DNA of 64,000 bases from Gammaproteobacteria bacterium (GCA_024277555.1 JAJRUY010000320.1:1-64000); one strand, 5' to 3'; shown: positions 52,551 through 61,992, numbered from the stretch's first letter. Made by a program: numbers and translations. Notes: a model not told the origin generated them from the letters alone.

Positions 52551-55013
52551 TTGGGACAAATCGGCTACGAAGAAGACAGCTGGGGTGTCGGCGTTTCCGG
52601 CGTGGTGAATGACCCTTCGCCGTTTCCGCGGATCAACCGATTAAGGGATTGGTACCTCGACGAATGCCCTTGTACCATTGATGCTGAGAGGGCTGTGTTG
52701 CTTACTGAAGCCTACAAAAAATTTGAGAACGAACCCCAACTGATCAAGGTCGCCAGAGCATTGGCCCATGTGATGCGCAATGTTACGCTGCACATTGTTG
52801 ATGGTCAGTTGCTGGTCGGCGACAGCGCTGCACCACCCAAGTCCTGCCCGATCTATCCGGAATTCTCCTACTCGTGGATCGCTAACGAATTGAGTGAGTT
52901 TCCGCCCCGCGAACGGCCGAACAACCGCTATGACTACAACGACGACACCGAGAGACAATTGCTGGAAATCACGGATTACTGGCAAGGCAAAACGGTATCC
53001 GACAGCATACTTGACCGCATGACGCCGGAAGAGATGAAGGGCGACTTCATGGGCATTATGCTGTACTCCACGAGTCTCTATCACATCGCTGGCGTGGGAC
53101 ACCTGGTTCCCGACTTCGACACGCTCTTAAAGAATGGTTACGGGGGCTTGCAGCAGGATGTACAGGACCGGCTCAACGCCCTCACCGGTGATGACCCGGA
53201 TACAGAAGAACAACGCCATTTCTACCATGCCCAACTTATTACGCTGGACGCGACGATTGACTACATCAGGCGATACGCCGCGCTGGCCCGGGAAAAAGCT
53301 AATACTGCAGGTGGCCAGCGCCGCGATGAACTTCTGCGAATGGCGGACAATATCGAATCGATCTCCACCAATCCGCCGGAGACTTTCTGGCAGGCATACC
53401 AACTGGTGCATTTCGCCTGGAGTATCATCCAGATCGAGTCCAACGGTCACTCGGTCTCTTGGGGCAGGTTGGACCAGACCTTGTATCCATTCTTCCTCAA
53501 GGACCTGGCCCAGGGCACTGCCAGTCGCGAGTTCATGCAGGAAGTGATCGAATGTCACGCGCCGCTGTGTGCCAGTTTCATGAAACTACGCGATTGGGTA
53601 ACCACCCAGGCCAACAGTGGACGGGGACTGGGCACAATGACAGTGACGCTGGGGGGTGTGGACGCCGACGGCAATGACGCAAGCAACGAGCTTTCCGGCA
53701 TGTTCATAGACATGGTCGCGCACACTCGTCTGGGATATCCCTGGACTGCTGCCCGCTTCCATGAGAACACACCGGAGTGGTTCTCGGCTAAAGTGGCCAA
53801 GGCCATGCGCATGGGCACCGGCGAGCCGAAGATTTTTAGTGACCAGGTCATCATCCCAACGATGAAGCTGCGGGGTATTTCCGATGAAGACGCCCACAAT
53901 TATGCCATTGTCGGTTGCGTTGAATTGAGCGTTCCCGGACGAGAGTATGGCTGGCACGATTCAGCTTATTTCAGCATTGCACGGGTGTTGGAGCTGGCGA
54001 TTAATGATGGTTACGCCATCGGCCATGAGGACAAGGGCCGGCTGGGACCGGCAACCGGTAACCTGGAAGACTTTCAGTTTTTCGAAGAAGTGCAAAAAGC
54101 CTACGAGGAGCAAATGGCTTACTGGGTTGAGACGCAGGCCCGCAGCACGGACATCATGGATGACGTGCATCGTGAAATGAAACCGCTGCCCTATCTGTCT
54201 TTGTTGATTGAGGGGTGTACCGAAACTGGAAAAGATGTCAACACCGGAGCCGCTCCCTACAACTTCACCGGCCCCCAGGCGACTGGCGTTGCCTCAACGG
54301 CCGACAGTCTGGCCGTGATCAAGCAACTGGTATTTGAAGAGAAGAAGGTCAGCGCCGGCGAGCTGATGGACGCGATCAAGTCAGACTGGGAGGGGTTCGA
54401 CGCCCTGTATCACCTGGTCAACAGCGACAAGATGCACCAGTACGGCAATGATGATGATTACGCTGATGAACTGGCCATCTACGCAACGGATGTCTATTGT
54501 GACAAGGTTGAAGGAAGGCCGAACCCACGAGGTGGCATCTACCAGCCAGGCGTGTACACGGTCTCTGCCAATGTGCCTTTCGGTATGGTACAGGCGGCTT
54601 CACCTGACGGACGCAAGGCTCACGAGCCGTTGTCTGACTGTATCGGACCCGTTCACACCTATGTTGGTTCGCACGACCGCAAGGGTCCCACTGCGGTGAT
54701 CAAATCCGCCAGCAAGCTCCACCAGCAGCGGATGTCCAACGGAACACTACTCAACCTGCGGTTCTGCCCCAGCAGTCTCTGCGGGGAAAGTGGTGTCAAG
54801 AACCTGGTGTCTCTGGCCACAGCCTACTTCAGGAAAGGCATGCACATGCAGATCAATGTTCTCGGCCGCGAATTGCTGGAAGACGCTTACCAGCACCCCG
54901 AGAAGTATCGTGGGCTCATGGTGCGGGTTGCGGGGTACAGCGCCCAATGGTCCGATCTTAGCGATGAACTGCGCCGGGATATCATGACCCGAACAGAGAT
55001 GTCCTTCGACTGA
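52551..55013 (+). CDS. Glycyl radical enzyme (PFL family), substrate unknown
   Basis: This protein of about 820 residues has both hallmarks of glycyl radical enzymes: Cys456-Val-Glu458 (VGCVELSVPG) in the active-site loop and Gly795 in RVAGYSAQW near the C-terminus. NGHSVSWGRLDQTLYPFF and GHLVPDFDTLLKNG are family blocks. The C-x-E motif groups it with the dehydratase, lyase and decarboxylase GREs rather than pyruvate formate-lyase. No in-frame ATG exists near the expected start. TTG 52551 is used, GTG 52602 or 52605 are alternatives, and the true 5' end may be lost. The activase follows 16 bp later. Confidence 0.9.
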   Translation: MGQIGYEEDSWGVGVSGVVNDPSPFPRINRLRDWYLDECPCTIDAERAVLLTEAYKKFENEPQLIKVARALAHVMRNVTLHIVDGQLLVGDSAAPPKSCPIYPEFSYSWIANELSEFPPRERPNNRYDYNDDTERQLLEITDYWQGKTVSDSILDRMTPEEMKGDFMGIMLYSTSLYHIAGVGHLVPDFDTLLKNGYGGLQQDVQDRLNALTGDDPDTEEQRHFYHAQLITLDATIDYIRRYAALAREKANTAGGQRRDELLRMADNIESISTNPPETFWQAYQLVHFAWSIIQIESNGHSVSWGRLDQTLYPFFLKDLAQGTASREFMQEVIECHAPLCASFMKLRDWVTTQANSGRGLGTMTVTLGGVDADGNDASNELSGMFIDMVAHTRLGYPWTAARFHENTPEWFSAKVAKAMRMGTGEPKIFSDQVIIPTMKLRGISDEDAHNYAIVGCVELSVPGREYGWHDSAYFSIARVLELAINDGYAIGHEDKGRLGPATGNLEDFQFFEEVQKAYEEQMAYWVETQARSTDIMDDVHREMKPLPYLSLLIEGCTETGKDVNTGAAPYNFTGPQATGVASTADSLAVIKQLVFEEKKVSAGELMDAIKSDWEGFDALYHLVNSDKMHQYGNDDDYADELAIYATDVYCDKVEGRPNPRGGIYQPGVYTVSANVPFGMVQAASPDGRKAHEPLSDCIGPVHTYVGSHDRKGPTAVIKSASKLHQQRMSNGTLLNLRFCPSSLCGESGVKNLVSLATAYFRKGMHMQINVLGRELLEDAYQHPEKYRGLMVRVAGYSAQWSDLSDELRRDIMTRTEMSFD

Positions 55014-55029
55014 AAGGGCTGCCAGGGTC

Positions 55030-56082
55030 ATGTTTTGCGAAGTTCATGAAGCATCGGGAACCGGGAGCGCCGCACTGTCAGGAGAGGCGGCGCAGAACCA
55101 CATCATGATGACAGAATACGACACCGGGCTAACCGGAACGGTGTTCGACATCCAACGCTTCAGCGTACATGACGGGCCGGGTATCAGGACGGTGGTCTTT
55201 ATCAAGGGTTGCTCCCTGCGTTGCATCTGGTGCAGTAATCCCGAGAGCATAAAACGAAGACCGCAGATCGGAATCTACCCGGACCGCTGTATCGGCACCG
55301 GTAAGTGTGGCGAGTGTCTTGAAGCTGTCCCCGCTGCCGACCTGTTAATCGTAAAGGAGCGCAAGGTCGTCGGCTTGAATACCGATCGACCGGAAGTTTG
55401 CCTGCCGTGCGCCGCAGTCTGCCCGACCGGTGCCCTCAAGGTCTGGGGCGAGAAGACCACGGTGGGTGAAGTCATGACAGAGGTGCTGTCGGACCGGCAG
55501 TTTTACGAGGAATCCGGTGGCGGCCTGACACTGTCTGGCGGAGAATCACTCATCCAGGCCCGGTTTGCCGTTGAACTATTGAAAGCGGCCCATGTGGAGG
55601 GGTTAAATACCTGCGTTGAAACCGCACTGAATTACGACGCAGAGGTTCTCGACAAGGCCCTTCCCTATATGGATCTGGCTTATTGCGATTTGAAACACAT
55701 GGACTCCGGGGCCCACAAACGCTTTACCGGCGTTGCCAATGAACGGATTCTCGAAAACCTGAAGAAAATCGTTGATTCAGGTACGCGCGTGGTCATCCGC
55801 ATACCGGTTGTTCCCGGGCACAACGGTACCGAGGAGAACCTAAGGGCAACGGCAAAATTCCTGGTCGATGACATCGGTGGCAACGTGGTCCAGATTCAGC
55901 TGTTGCCGTTCCGCAAGCTGGGCGTTGAGAAATACGCTGCACTCGGAATGCCTTATCCAATGAAAGACTTTGAGGCACCGCCGCGCGACGTATGGGAACG
56001 GGATATCCGGCAGTTCGCCGCTATGATGTCCGCCTACGGACTTAATGCAGTCGCCGGCTCCGGGGCCAGAATCCCAAAATAG
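55030..56082 (+). CDS. Glycyl radical enzyme activating enzyme (radical SAM)
   Basis: This 350-residue activase has the radical SAM CX3CX2C as CSLRCIWC (Cys61, 65, 68), preceded by the GRE-activase signature FDIQRFSVHDGPGIRTVVFIKG. A ferredoxin-like insert follows with a cysteine-rich segment (CIGTGKCGEC ... CLPCAAVCPTGAL), though its first cluster is not a canonical CX2CX2CX3C. GGGLTLSGGESL binds SAM. It installs the glycyl radical on the upstream enzyme and needs anaerobic conditions. ATG 55030 gives a long N-terminus. ATG 55105 or 55108 (MTEYDTG) is equally possible. Confidence 0.93.
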   Translation: MFCEVHEASGTGSAALSGEAAQNHIMMTEYDTGLTGTVFDIQRFSVHDGPGIRTVVFIKGCSLRCIWCSNPESIKRRPQIGIYPDRCIGTGKCGECLEAVPAADLLIVKERKVVGLNTDRPEVCLPCAAVCPTGALKVWGEKTTVGEVMTEVLSDRQFYEESGGGLTLSGGESLIQARFAVELLKAAHVEGLNTCVETALNYDAEVLDKALPYMDLAYCDLKHMDSGAHKRFTGVANERILENLKKIVDSGTRVVIRIPVVPGHNGTEENLRATAKFLVDDIGGNVVQIQLLPFRKLGVEKYAALGMPYPMKDFEAPPRDVWERDIRQFAAMMSAYGLNAVAGSGARIPK

Positions 56083-56155
56083 CCAGCTATCCAACCTCGC
56101 GCAAACGCATTAAATCACCGGCAGCCAATAGCAGCTCAAGGAGCAAAAGGAATTT

Positions 56156-57238
56156 TCAGGCAGTCGTTGCCTGGAGTATCTCAACTTTATAACCGTCCCT
56201 GTTTGACAAAAAATCCGCGCCCACCAACATGGAAGCGGTAAAATACCCCCCTCCCTTAGCATCATCTTCGGCCTTGAGCGCAATGGCGACCGCTGTTTCA
56301 GCGGTAAGATCATAAACACTGGGGCCGGTAACGGTCCCGCTGCACTCCCGGCCATCATCTGTACTCACACGTCCCCAAAACTCAGTATGGGTGTTAGCGC
56401 GGGTTTTTTCATCCGGACCATCGTCAAGAAATTTTCCTGCCAGTGAAATCATCCATTTCTGCAGGCCAGCACTGGATAACAATCCACGCATTGGATTTGA
56501 TAATCGAGTCAACCAGCAGGCATAAACCGGCAGCGCCCCATAAACGATTGCACTGGGGATGCCGGTGGAAATTTGTGTGGTAAACACATCCCCCCAGGGC
56601 AGACTGACAGCCCACAGCTCAGAGCGTGGGAATGGGACCTTGCGAATACGGTAACCGAGCTTAACGTTTTTCAGCTTACCTTCTTCGCGTATCAGACAAC
56701 CTTCACCAATACTCCCAATGGCTGTTCTGGTTGTTCCCATGCTGGGAAGCGTACCAAAGTCGAAGGCCAATTCCAGTTGGCTTGCATCCGGTAATTTAAG
56801 CTTCAATAAAGCGGCCAGGCAATCCGTTGGTACAATGTCAAAGCCCACACCCGGGCATAATATGGTCTGTTGCCTGATGGCTGTATCATGCCGCTGATGG
56901 GCAGCCTGGAAAACAGAGATCTCTCCGGTCACGTCAAAATAGTGCACGCCATGTTCCAGGCAGGCATCCATAATGGGTTCTGCCGTTACCTCAAAAGGGC
57001 CCGCACAATTAATCAGTGTGCCGACACTATCAAGGTGGTCAGCGGTATCATTAACGCTAAACGCCCTTATTGGCAGATCATATCTCTCAGCAAGAAGTTT
57101 AAGACTGGCTTCGTTACGGCCGGCAAGGATTGGTTTTCGCCCATTCCTGAGCGCTTCATTTACAATTAACTCTCCGGTGTAACCATAGGCTCCATAGATG
57201 AGCCAGTTTTTGCGATCTGATATGGTCATAATATTCAT
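56156..57238 (-). CDS. Saccharopine dehydrogenase-like NAD(P)-binding protein
   Basis: This 360-residue protein has the Rossmann motif GAYGYTGEL (16-24), TLINCAGPFEVTAEPIMDACLEHGVHYFDVTGE, and CPGVGFDIVPTD, the pattern of the saccharopine dehydrogenase/trans-acting enoyl reductase group. The AGPF and YxDxTGE blocks are characteristic. Members reduce diverse lipidic or polyketide substrates, and the substrate here is unknown. It converges with the activase gene. A related gene is at the right edge of the window, beyond the wax synthase and AraC. Confidence 0.85.
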   Translation of the reverse strand: MNIMTISDRKNWLIYGAYGYTGELIVNEALRNGRKPILAGRNEASLKLLAERYDLPIRAFSVNDTADHLDSVGTLINCAGPFEVTAEPIMDACLEHGVHYFDVTGEISVFQAAHQRHDTAIRQQTILCPGVGFDIVPTDCLAALLKLKLPDASQLELAFDFGTLPSMGTTRTAIGSIGEGCLIREEGKLKNVKLGYRIRKVPFPRSELWAVSLPWGDVFTTQISTGIPSAIVYGALPVYACWLTRLSNPMRGLLSSAGLQKWMISLAGKFLDDGPDEKTRANTHTEFWGRVSTDDGRECSGTVTGPSVYDLTAETAVAIALKAEDDAKGGGYFTASMLVGADFLSNRDGYKVEILQATTA

Positions 57239-57358
57239 TATCAGGTCCGCCTTGGTGAAATGTCCGGGTCAATGCTCCACCGCCGTATACTCCCAACTCA
57301 CCGTACCCCAGGTTATCTACAATGTATGGTTAAGGTTCTCCTCAAGGTGCAAAGAGTA

Positions 57359-59164
57359 TCAGCGTAACGATATATGAGGATCCGGCAGTTCTTCGCGCCT
57401 GTCCATGACGGCGAAGAACTCTATCACCTTTCCCGACTCTCCCTTGACCTTGACAGCACCGCTGTCAATGCCACTCTGCCAGGTTTCCTCGCCGAGGAAA
57501 ATCCGATTACCAAATTTGCGGCTCATGGTCACCGTGGCATCGGCCTCAGATGGCAGTTCATCCATAATTTCCAGCACACTGTTGCGTAACGTGAGCGTGA
57601 ATGTCTCGCCTGTGTCCGTGAAGCTAAAGCCGAGTGTGCTGTGCTTGCCGTCCGCACGTTCTGGATTAATGCTGTAACGCAGGTTGTCGAAAATGATCGC
57701 GGTTTCCGTGGTCTCAATTGAAAATATCTGCTTGAGAATCATATCCTGCAGAGCACGAACGGGAATTTTGCCTTCAATCTCAAGTGCACCGGTCAGGTAG
57801 AAACCTCGCAGGCTGCTGCTGGTCTGGGCATAACCGAGTACACGCAATGCAGCTGCCTTGAGGTATCGCGCCTGCCAGTCTTCCTTATTGACGCGGATCA
57901 GGGGTGTTGTGAGTTCGGCTGCCCATTGCGCATCCCCGGCGAAAAAGGCTTTCTCGGCTGCGGCAAGAACCTTGTCACGTCCACCCATGATTTCGACCGT
58001 GCGACGCGCTTTTTCCAATCTGGGCGTGGGGCGTAATTCGGCCGGGTCGCCATTCCACCAACTGATGTAACCGCCGTAAATATTGCGGACACTCACATCG
58101 ACATTGCCGTAATATTCAACTCCCCAGGGTTCAAGCTGGACAGCCCCGGGAAGCCTGATAGTCTCCGCGAGTTCATCGGGTGTTAAGCCCATGTTGATCA
58201 AACGTACCGACTGATCGTGAACATACAGCATGGCATCACGATAGTTGGTAAGTATCTTGCTGATTTCCGCCTGCCCTGAAACAGTTGGACCATGACTGGG
58301 AACCATGTGATCGACCTGGTAGCTCCGCATTTTGTCCAGGGCGCCTGCCCATCGCTCGATGTCCCTTGGGCGTGTACCTCGCAGGGAGTGTAATTGTGGG
58401 AAAGTCGGACCCTGGATTTCATCGCCCGTGAAGAGGACTTTCTGATCGGGCATATAAATGGCCATATGGCTGGCAGACTCACCACCGGTGTGAAAGAAGA
58501 CAAAGCGGTAACCTACCAGCGTCATCTCCGTTTCACCCTCGAGAGAAATGCTTGTATTAGGTGGAATAAACCCACCCGTGCCCCTGACATTAAACCCACA
58601 ACATCCGACATGGTATTGCTGTCCCTCGGCATCTGCGGGCAGCATCACACCATACATATAGCCTGCCCGCAGCCCCATGATCGGGCCGGTCGCAACATTC
58701 TCCTGCACGGTTTCGCGCATCAGGTTTTCACTGGCGATGACCTTAACTTTGCCGCTAGCTGCGTCTTCACGTGAAATAAACACGGAAGCACCGTTTGTAT
58801 GATCAGCATGGTGATGGGTATAGATCACTGCCTCAATAGGCTTGTCGGTCATTTCTTTTAACCGATCCACAACGACCTGCGCGTGTTCGGTCGCAACCGT
58901 GGTATCAATCACAACCAGGCTGGCGTCACCTTCGATGATGATGGAATTGCCAAAGCCGTGATTGGGGGTGTTAAAACTCCAGATTTTGTACGGGCCAACC
59001 TGAATGGTCTCTTCTTTGAACAATCGGGCGTGGTCGATATAGTTCTGGGGCGCGGAGAAAGGTACGAAGTATTTTTCCGGGCGAGGTGGCGGCGTATTTT
59101 CGGCCATCAGGTTCCCTGAAACCACCGAAATAAGTAAAAGTGCAACGAATGCTTTCCTGATCAT
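57359..59164 (-). CDS. Exported alkyl sulfatase, SdsA1-like metallo-beta-lactamase fold
   Basis: This protein of 601 residues has a signal peptide (AFVALLLISVVSGNLMA). The binuclear zinc motif THHHADH (116-122) leads an MBL domain. GEIQGPTFPQLH-like and HGPTVSG segments supply further ligands. An alkyl-sulfatase dimerisation domain (GGYISWWNGDP, FFAGDAQWAAELTTPLI) and a C-terminal SCP2-like domain follow, as in SdsA1. It hydrolyses primary or secondary alkyl sulfates to alcohols and sulfate in the periplasm. CGGAG lies seven bases before the ATG. Same strand and direction as the wax ester synthase upstream. Confidence 0.9.
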   Translation of the reverse strand: MIRKAFVALLLISVVSGNLMAENTPPPRPEKYFVPFSAPQNYIDHARLFKEETIQVGPYKIWSFNTPNHGFGNSIIIEGDASLVVIDTTVATEHAQVVVDRLKEMTDKPIEAVIYTHHHADHTNGASVFISREDAASGKVKVIASENLMRETVQENVATGPIMGLRAGYMYGVMLPADAEGQQYHVGCCGFNVRGTGGFIPPNTSISLEGETEMTLVGYRFVFFHTGGESASHMAIYMPDQKVLFTGDEIQGPTFPQLHSLRGTRPRDIERWAGALDKMRSYQVDHMVPSHGPTVSGQAEISKILTNYRDAMLYVHDQSVRLINMGLTPDELAETIRLPGAVQLEPWGVEYYGNVDVSVRNIYGGYISWWNGDPAELRPTPRLEKARRTVEIMGGRDKVLAAAEKAFFAGDAQWAAELTTPLIRVNKEDWQARYLKAAALRVLGYAQTSSSLRGFYLTGALEIEGKIPVRALQDMILKQIFSIETTETAIIFDNLRYSINPERADGKHSTLGFSFTDTGETFTLTLRNSVLEIMDELPSEADATVTMSRKFGNRIFLGEETWQSGIDSGAVKVKGESGKVIEFFAVMDRREELPDPHISLR

Positions 59165-59246
59165 CTGAAACTCCGTATATGTTCAATAGTCGATGTTAGT
59201 GAATGTGAAGTTGTTCCCAGAGCCGATATAGTTCTTTACACCGAAT

Positions 59247-60647
59247 TCACGATTTTTGTGTGTTGTCGAAAACCGCGCTTTCAAGATTCTGGAATTCTTC
59301 CTCCATGTATTGCGCCAGTGTGTCCAGATTTTCCATGTCGTGGGTGGCGACAATCCCGAAATGCAGTTTGCCGGCGTAACTGAACAGGGTGATATTCATA
59401 CGCAGACCGGGGATCAGGGTACTGATTGGGTACATCTGTTCCAGCGTTGCGCCTTTCAGGTACAGCGGGGTTTTTGAACCGGGCACGTTGGAAACCAGCG
59501 TGTGACCGTTCGCCGGCAGCTTGTCACTGAGCCCGACCTTATCAACCAGCTCACTGAACATTGCCGACAAGATGGTATATTGTTCAACCGAAGAGCCTGG
59601 TACACCATCGATCTGGTTCCTGACATTGCGCAAGGTAAAACCGATTTCACGTAAGCGCACGAATGGATCGTCAGTCGGTTCCGCCAGCTTGACCAGGACG
59701 ATGCCAATCTTATTACCGGTGTTTTTGTCACCATCTTTGCGCAGGTTGACCGGCATCTGGATCGTGACCGGGTGATCCAGGGGATAGCCCTGATCTGCCA
59801 GGTAGCGGTGCAGGGCGCCGTCGATGCAGGTCAGCGCCACGTGGTTCAGCGTGGAACGTGTTGCCTTGCAAATCCGCTTGACCCTGGTCATCGGCACCCA
59901 CGCAGTGCCGAGGCTGCGGCCTGGAGAGGTACTTCCGGTCATGGGTGTTTCCTGACGTGCGCTAAATGGCAAAGAGACGGCATTGCGGGTGATACCAATG
60001 AACTCCAGGTATTGTTGCGTTGTAAGCTTGGCAATGCCGCCGGTCGTTAGCAATTGATCCCAGGCCTGCTTTGTCAGGCTGCCGATCATGCCGCCAACAG
60101 CAGAACTACCTTCCTCTTCTTGCTTCGATCTGCCGCGTTGCGGCAATGTCCAGATCGGAGACACTTGCTGCTCTTCAGGTGAATCGCTAAAAGTCCTGTT
60201 CAGCCAGGATGTCATTGTCATGCCATCGGCATAGGCATGGTGCAACTTGAGGTAAATTGCGAACTTTTTGCCCTTGATCCCATCGATCAGGTGAAACTCC
60301 CAAAGTGGCCTGGAACGATCCATCAGGGGCTCATGCAGCTGGGTTACAAGTTCTTTTACTTCTTCCCAGGTGATTGCCTTTTCCGGCCGGTGATAAAACA
60401 CGTGTTCGTCGATACAGAAAGCTGAGCAGCGTTTCCAGTGAGGTCCCTTCCAGCCAATGAAGTTGATTACCAGGTTAAACGGCTCGGTCACCTTGTCATG
60501 GGTTTTCAATTCTTCAACCAGTTTGCCGGTAAAATCAGCCGGGCATTTTGCAGGCTTCTTGAAAAGCAGGAGTCCGGCAACATGCTTGGGACTGCCTTCC
60601 GATTCTGCAAGAAAAAAGGCCAGATCAAGTACAGACAGTTTCTTCAT
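59247..60647 (-). CDS. Wax ester synthase/diacylglycerol acyltransferase (WS/DGAT)
   Basis: This 466-residue membrane-associated acyltransferase has the active site HHAYADG (His136, His137, Asp141, Gly142) in KLHHAYADG. The N-terminal LSVLDLAFFLAES and C-terminal LVSNVPGSKTPLYL blocks confirm the family. It esterifies fatty alcohols or diacylglycerol with acyl-CoA, making storage wax esters or triacylglycerol. AGGA precedes the ATG. It lies between an alkylsulfatase that would release alcohols and an AraC regulator. Confidence 0.93.
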   Translation of the reverse strand: MKKLSVLDLAFFLAESEGSPKHVAGLLLFKKPAKCPADFTGKLVEELKTHDKVTEPFNLVINFIGWKGPHWKRCSAFCIDEHVFYHRPEKAITWEEVKELVTQLHEPLMDRSRPLWEFHLIDGIKGKKFAIYLKLHHAYADGMTMTSWLNRTFSDSPEEQQVSPIWTLPQRGRSKQEEEGSSAVGGMIGSLTKQAWDQLLTTGGIAKLTTQQYLEFIGITRNAVSLPFSARQETPMTGSTSPGRSLGTAWVPMTRVKRICKATRSTLNHVALTCIDGALHRYLADQGYPLDHPVTIQMPVNLRKDGDKNTGNKIGIVLVKLAEPTDDPFVRLREIGFTLRNVRNQIDGVPGSSVEQYTILSAMFSELVDKVGLSDKLPANGHTLVSNVPGSKTPLYLKGATLEQMYPISTLIPGLRMNITLFSYAGKLHFGIVATHDMENLDTLAQYMEEEFQNLESAVFDNTQKS

Positions 60648-60684
60648 GGCCGTGTTTCCTGTTGGATGTTATTGATAAACACTT

Positions 60685-61719
60685 TCATTTCTCCCGGGTG
60701 TTGCGTTCATAGTGTTGCATGCGGTAAGTCCTGGGTGGCACTCCGGACCAGCGTTTAAAGGCATGGGTGAAATTACCGGGTTCGGTATAGCCGAGGAGTT
60801 CCGCAATCTGATCCAGCCTGAAGTTGGTGGTCAGCAAATAGTTGCTGGCCAGGCCAAATCGAATCTCGTTGACCAGTTTCTGAAATTTGGTGTTATGCGC
60901 AGTCAGGTGGCGGCGCAAAGTGCGCGACGACATGTGCATTTTTTCAGCGATGCTGTCGATATCCGGAAAGTAACCTGGCTGTGAAAGGATGGCGTAACGC
61001 ACATCATCCACCAGGTTGCCTTGCTTGCTGAGCTTTGAAATCAACAATTCACATTGCTGGATGCATAGTTCTCTCGACTCCTTGCTGGTGTCACTGACGG
61101 TTCTGTCCAATACCTCAGCGGGTATCACCATTTCGTTAAACGGGCGGCCAAAATTAACCGGGCAGTCAAAATGTTTTGCATAGCAAGAGGGGGATTCACC
61201 GCCGGAATGGACGAAGTTGATTTCGATGACAGGCAGGCTGCCTCGTACCAGTTCCTGGTATATCAGGTGAATGGCCGAGACTTCACGATCGGACATCACG
61301 TTCAACAAGTCCCCATAATCCATTAACGGTGCCATCCGGTGAGTTGCGGTGCCTCCCTGTTCAATCAATTCGTGCCTGAAGCAGGTAAATGAAAGGTTGA
61401 CCAGCCGCAGGCCCAGGTGAACGGCCTGGCGCAGGGTCCTGGCACTCATCATGGCAAATCCGAACATTCCGTAATCGGCAACGTGTATTGCGCTCCCTAG
61501 CGCAAGCCCCAGGTACCGGTCGGCACTCAACTCCCGGATGTTTTGGCAGAACCGCAGTAGTTGTCCCAGGTAAATTCGTGAACTGCCGTCCTGCAATGTT
61601 TGTTTGCTGATGCCAGTGCCAATCAGGCATTGATCCAGGTTCAACAAATGGCTGTCGATATAGCGCAACGGGGCGGCCAGGCTGGATACGGAATGTTGAA
61701 TCTGTCGATCAGAAGGCAT
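60685..61719 (-). CDS. AraC-family regulator (OruR-like)
   Basis: This 344-residue regulator has an arabinose-binding-like sensor domain (about 15-200, SADRYLGLALGSAIHVADYGMFGFAMMSA) and a C-terminal AraC HTH (IDSIAEKMHMSSRTLRRHLTAHNT and IAELLGYTEPGNFTHAFKRWSGVPPRTYR). It is upstream of and co-directional with wax synthase and alkylsulfatase and probably regulates them or its divergent side. The first 37 codons and promoter are duplicated 2 kb to the right. No ribosome site is obvious. Confidence 0.92.
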   Translation of the reverse strand: MPSDRQIQHSVSSLAAPLRYIDSHLLNLDQCLIGTGISKQTLQDGSSRIYLGQLLRFCQNIRELSADRYLGLALGSAIHVADYGMFGFAMMSARTLRQAVHLGLRLVNLSFTCFRHELIEQGGTATHRMAPLMDYGDLLNVMSDREVSAIHLIYQELVRGSLPVIEINFVHSGGESPSCYAKHFDCPVNFGRPFNEMVIPAEVLDRTVSDTSKESRELCIQQCELLISKLSKQGNLVDDVRYAILSQPGYFPDIDSIAEKMHMSSRTLRRHLTAHNTKFQKLVNEIRFGLASNYLLTTNFRLDQIAELLGYTEPGNFTHAFKRWSGVPPRTYRMQHYERNTREK

Positions 61720-61784
61720 GGCTGAGACATATTCTGACTATCGGACAGACATATTAGGATAGCTGTCCGATATTCACAAGTTTT
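61609..61784. repeat. 176-bp direct repeat, copy 1
   Basis: This span and 63613-63788 match at 171 of 176 positions by eye. It includes the first 37 codons of the AraC gene and its promoter to the boundary with foreign fragments at 61784. Copy spacing is 2004 bp. The promoter part is identical in both copies, and mismatches lie in the coding part and the base after the start codon region. Confidence 0.93.
61725..61772. promoter_or_regulatory. Candidate AraC-binding region
   Basis: AGACATATT occurs at 61725-61733 and again at 61747-61755, exactly 22 bp apart, the two-turn spacing usual for AraC-type half-sites. The region also carries a perfect 10-bp inverted repeat, TATCGGACAG (61739-61748) with CTGTCCGATA (61763-61772). 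It is upstream of the AraC start at 61719 and is repeated identically at 63729-63776. Confidence 0.65.
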
Positions 61785-61906
61785 CAGCTTTGTGTCAGTG
61801 GAAATGATACTGCTTGATACGGTGCTGATGTTGCATTTTCATCCAGACGAGTAAGTATCTTCTGAATAACGGCTGGGTCTTCAATCCTGGCGATGACGTG
61901 TGAACC
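61784..61906 (-). pseudogene. C-terminal fragment of an IS91-like transposase
   Basis: The minus strand encodes SGSHVIARIEDPAVIQKI followed by LTRLDENATSAPYQA and a TGA stop at 61784-61786. The VIxxIEDPxVIxKIL pattern is the end of transposases of the IS91 type, where it precedes a short divergent tail. Only about 40 residues remain and the upstream part is replaced by other sequence. The stop codon lies at the edge of repeat copy 1. Recognition is from pattern memory. Confidence 0.5.
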
Positions 61907-61992
61907 CGAAGCCGCCGGTCGCGCAATTGATCTTGCCTACCAGACCGGCTGTGCATTTTATATCGTTCACGCCACCTGCGAAGAGACCATTT
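61899..61992 (+). pseudogene. Fragment resembling dihydropyrimidinase/hydantoinase
   Basis: The plus strand reads EPEAAGRAIDLAYQTGC and then AFYIVHATCEETI. This matches the segment of D-hydantoinases/dihydropyrimidinases that carries a metal-binding histidine, (E)AxxRAIxLAExxxxPLYIVHVSCEEA. About 30 residues are preserved, with no start and no continuation. It is joined directly to the transposase fragment on the left and to a third fragment on the right. Confidence 0.45.
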
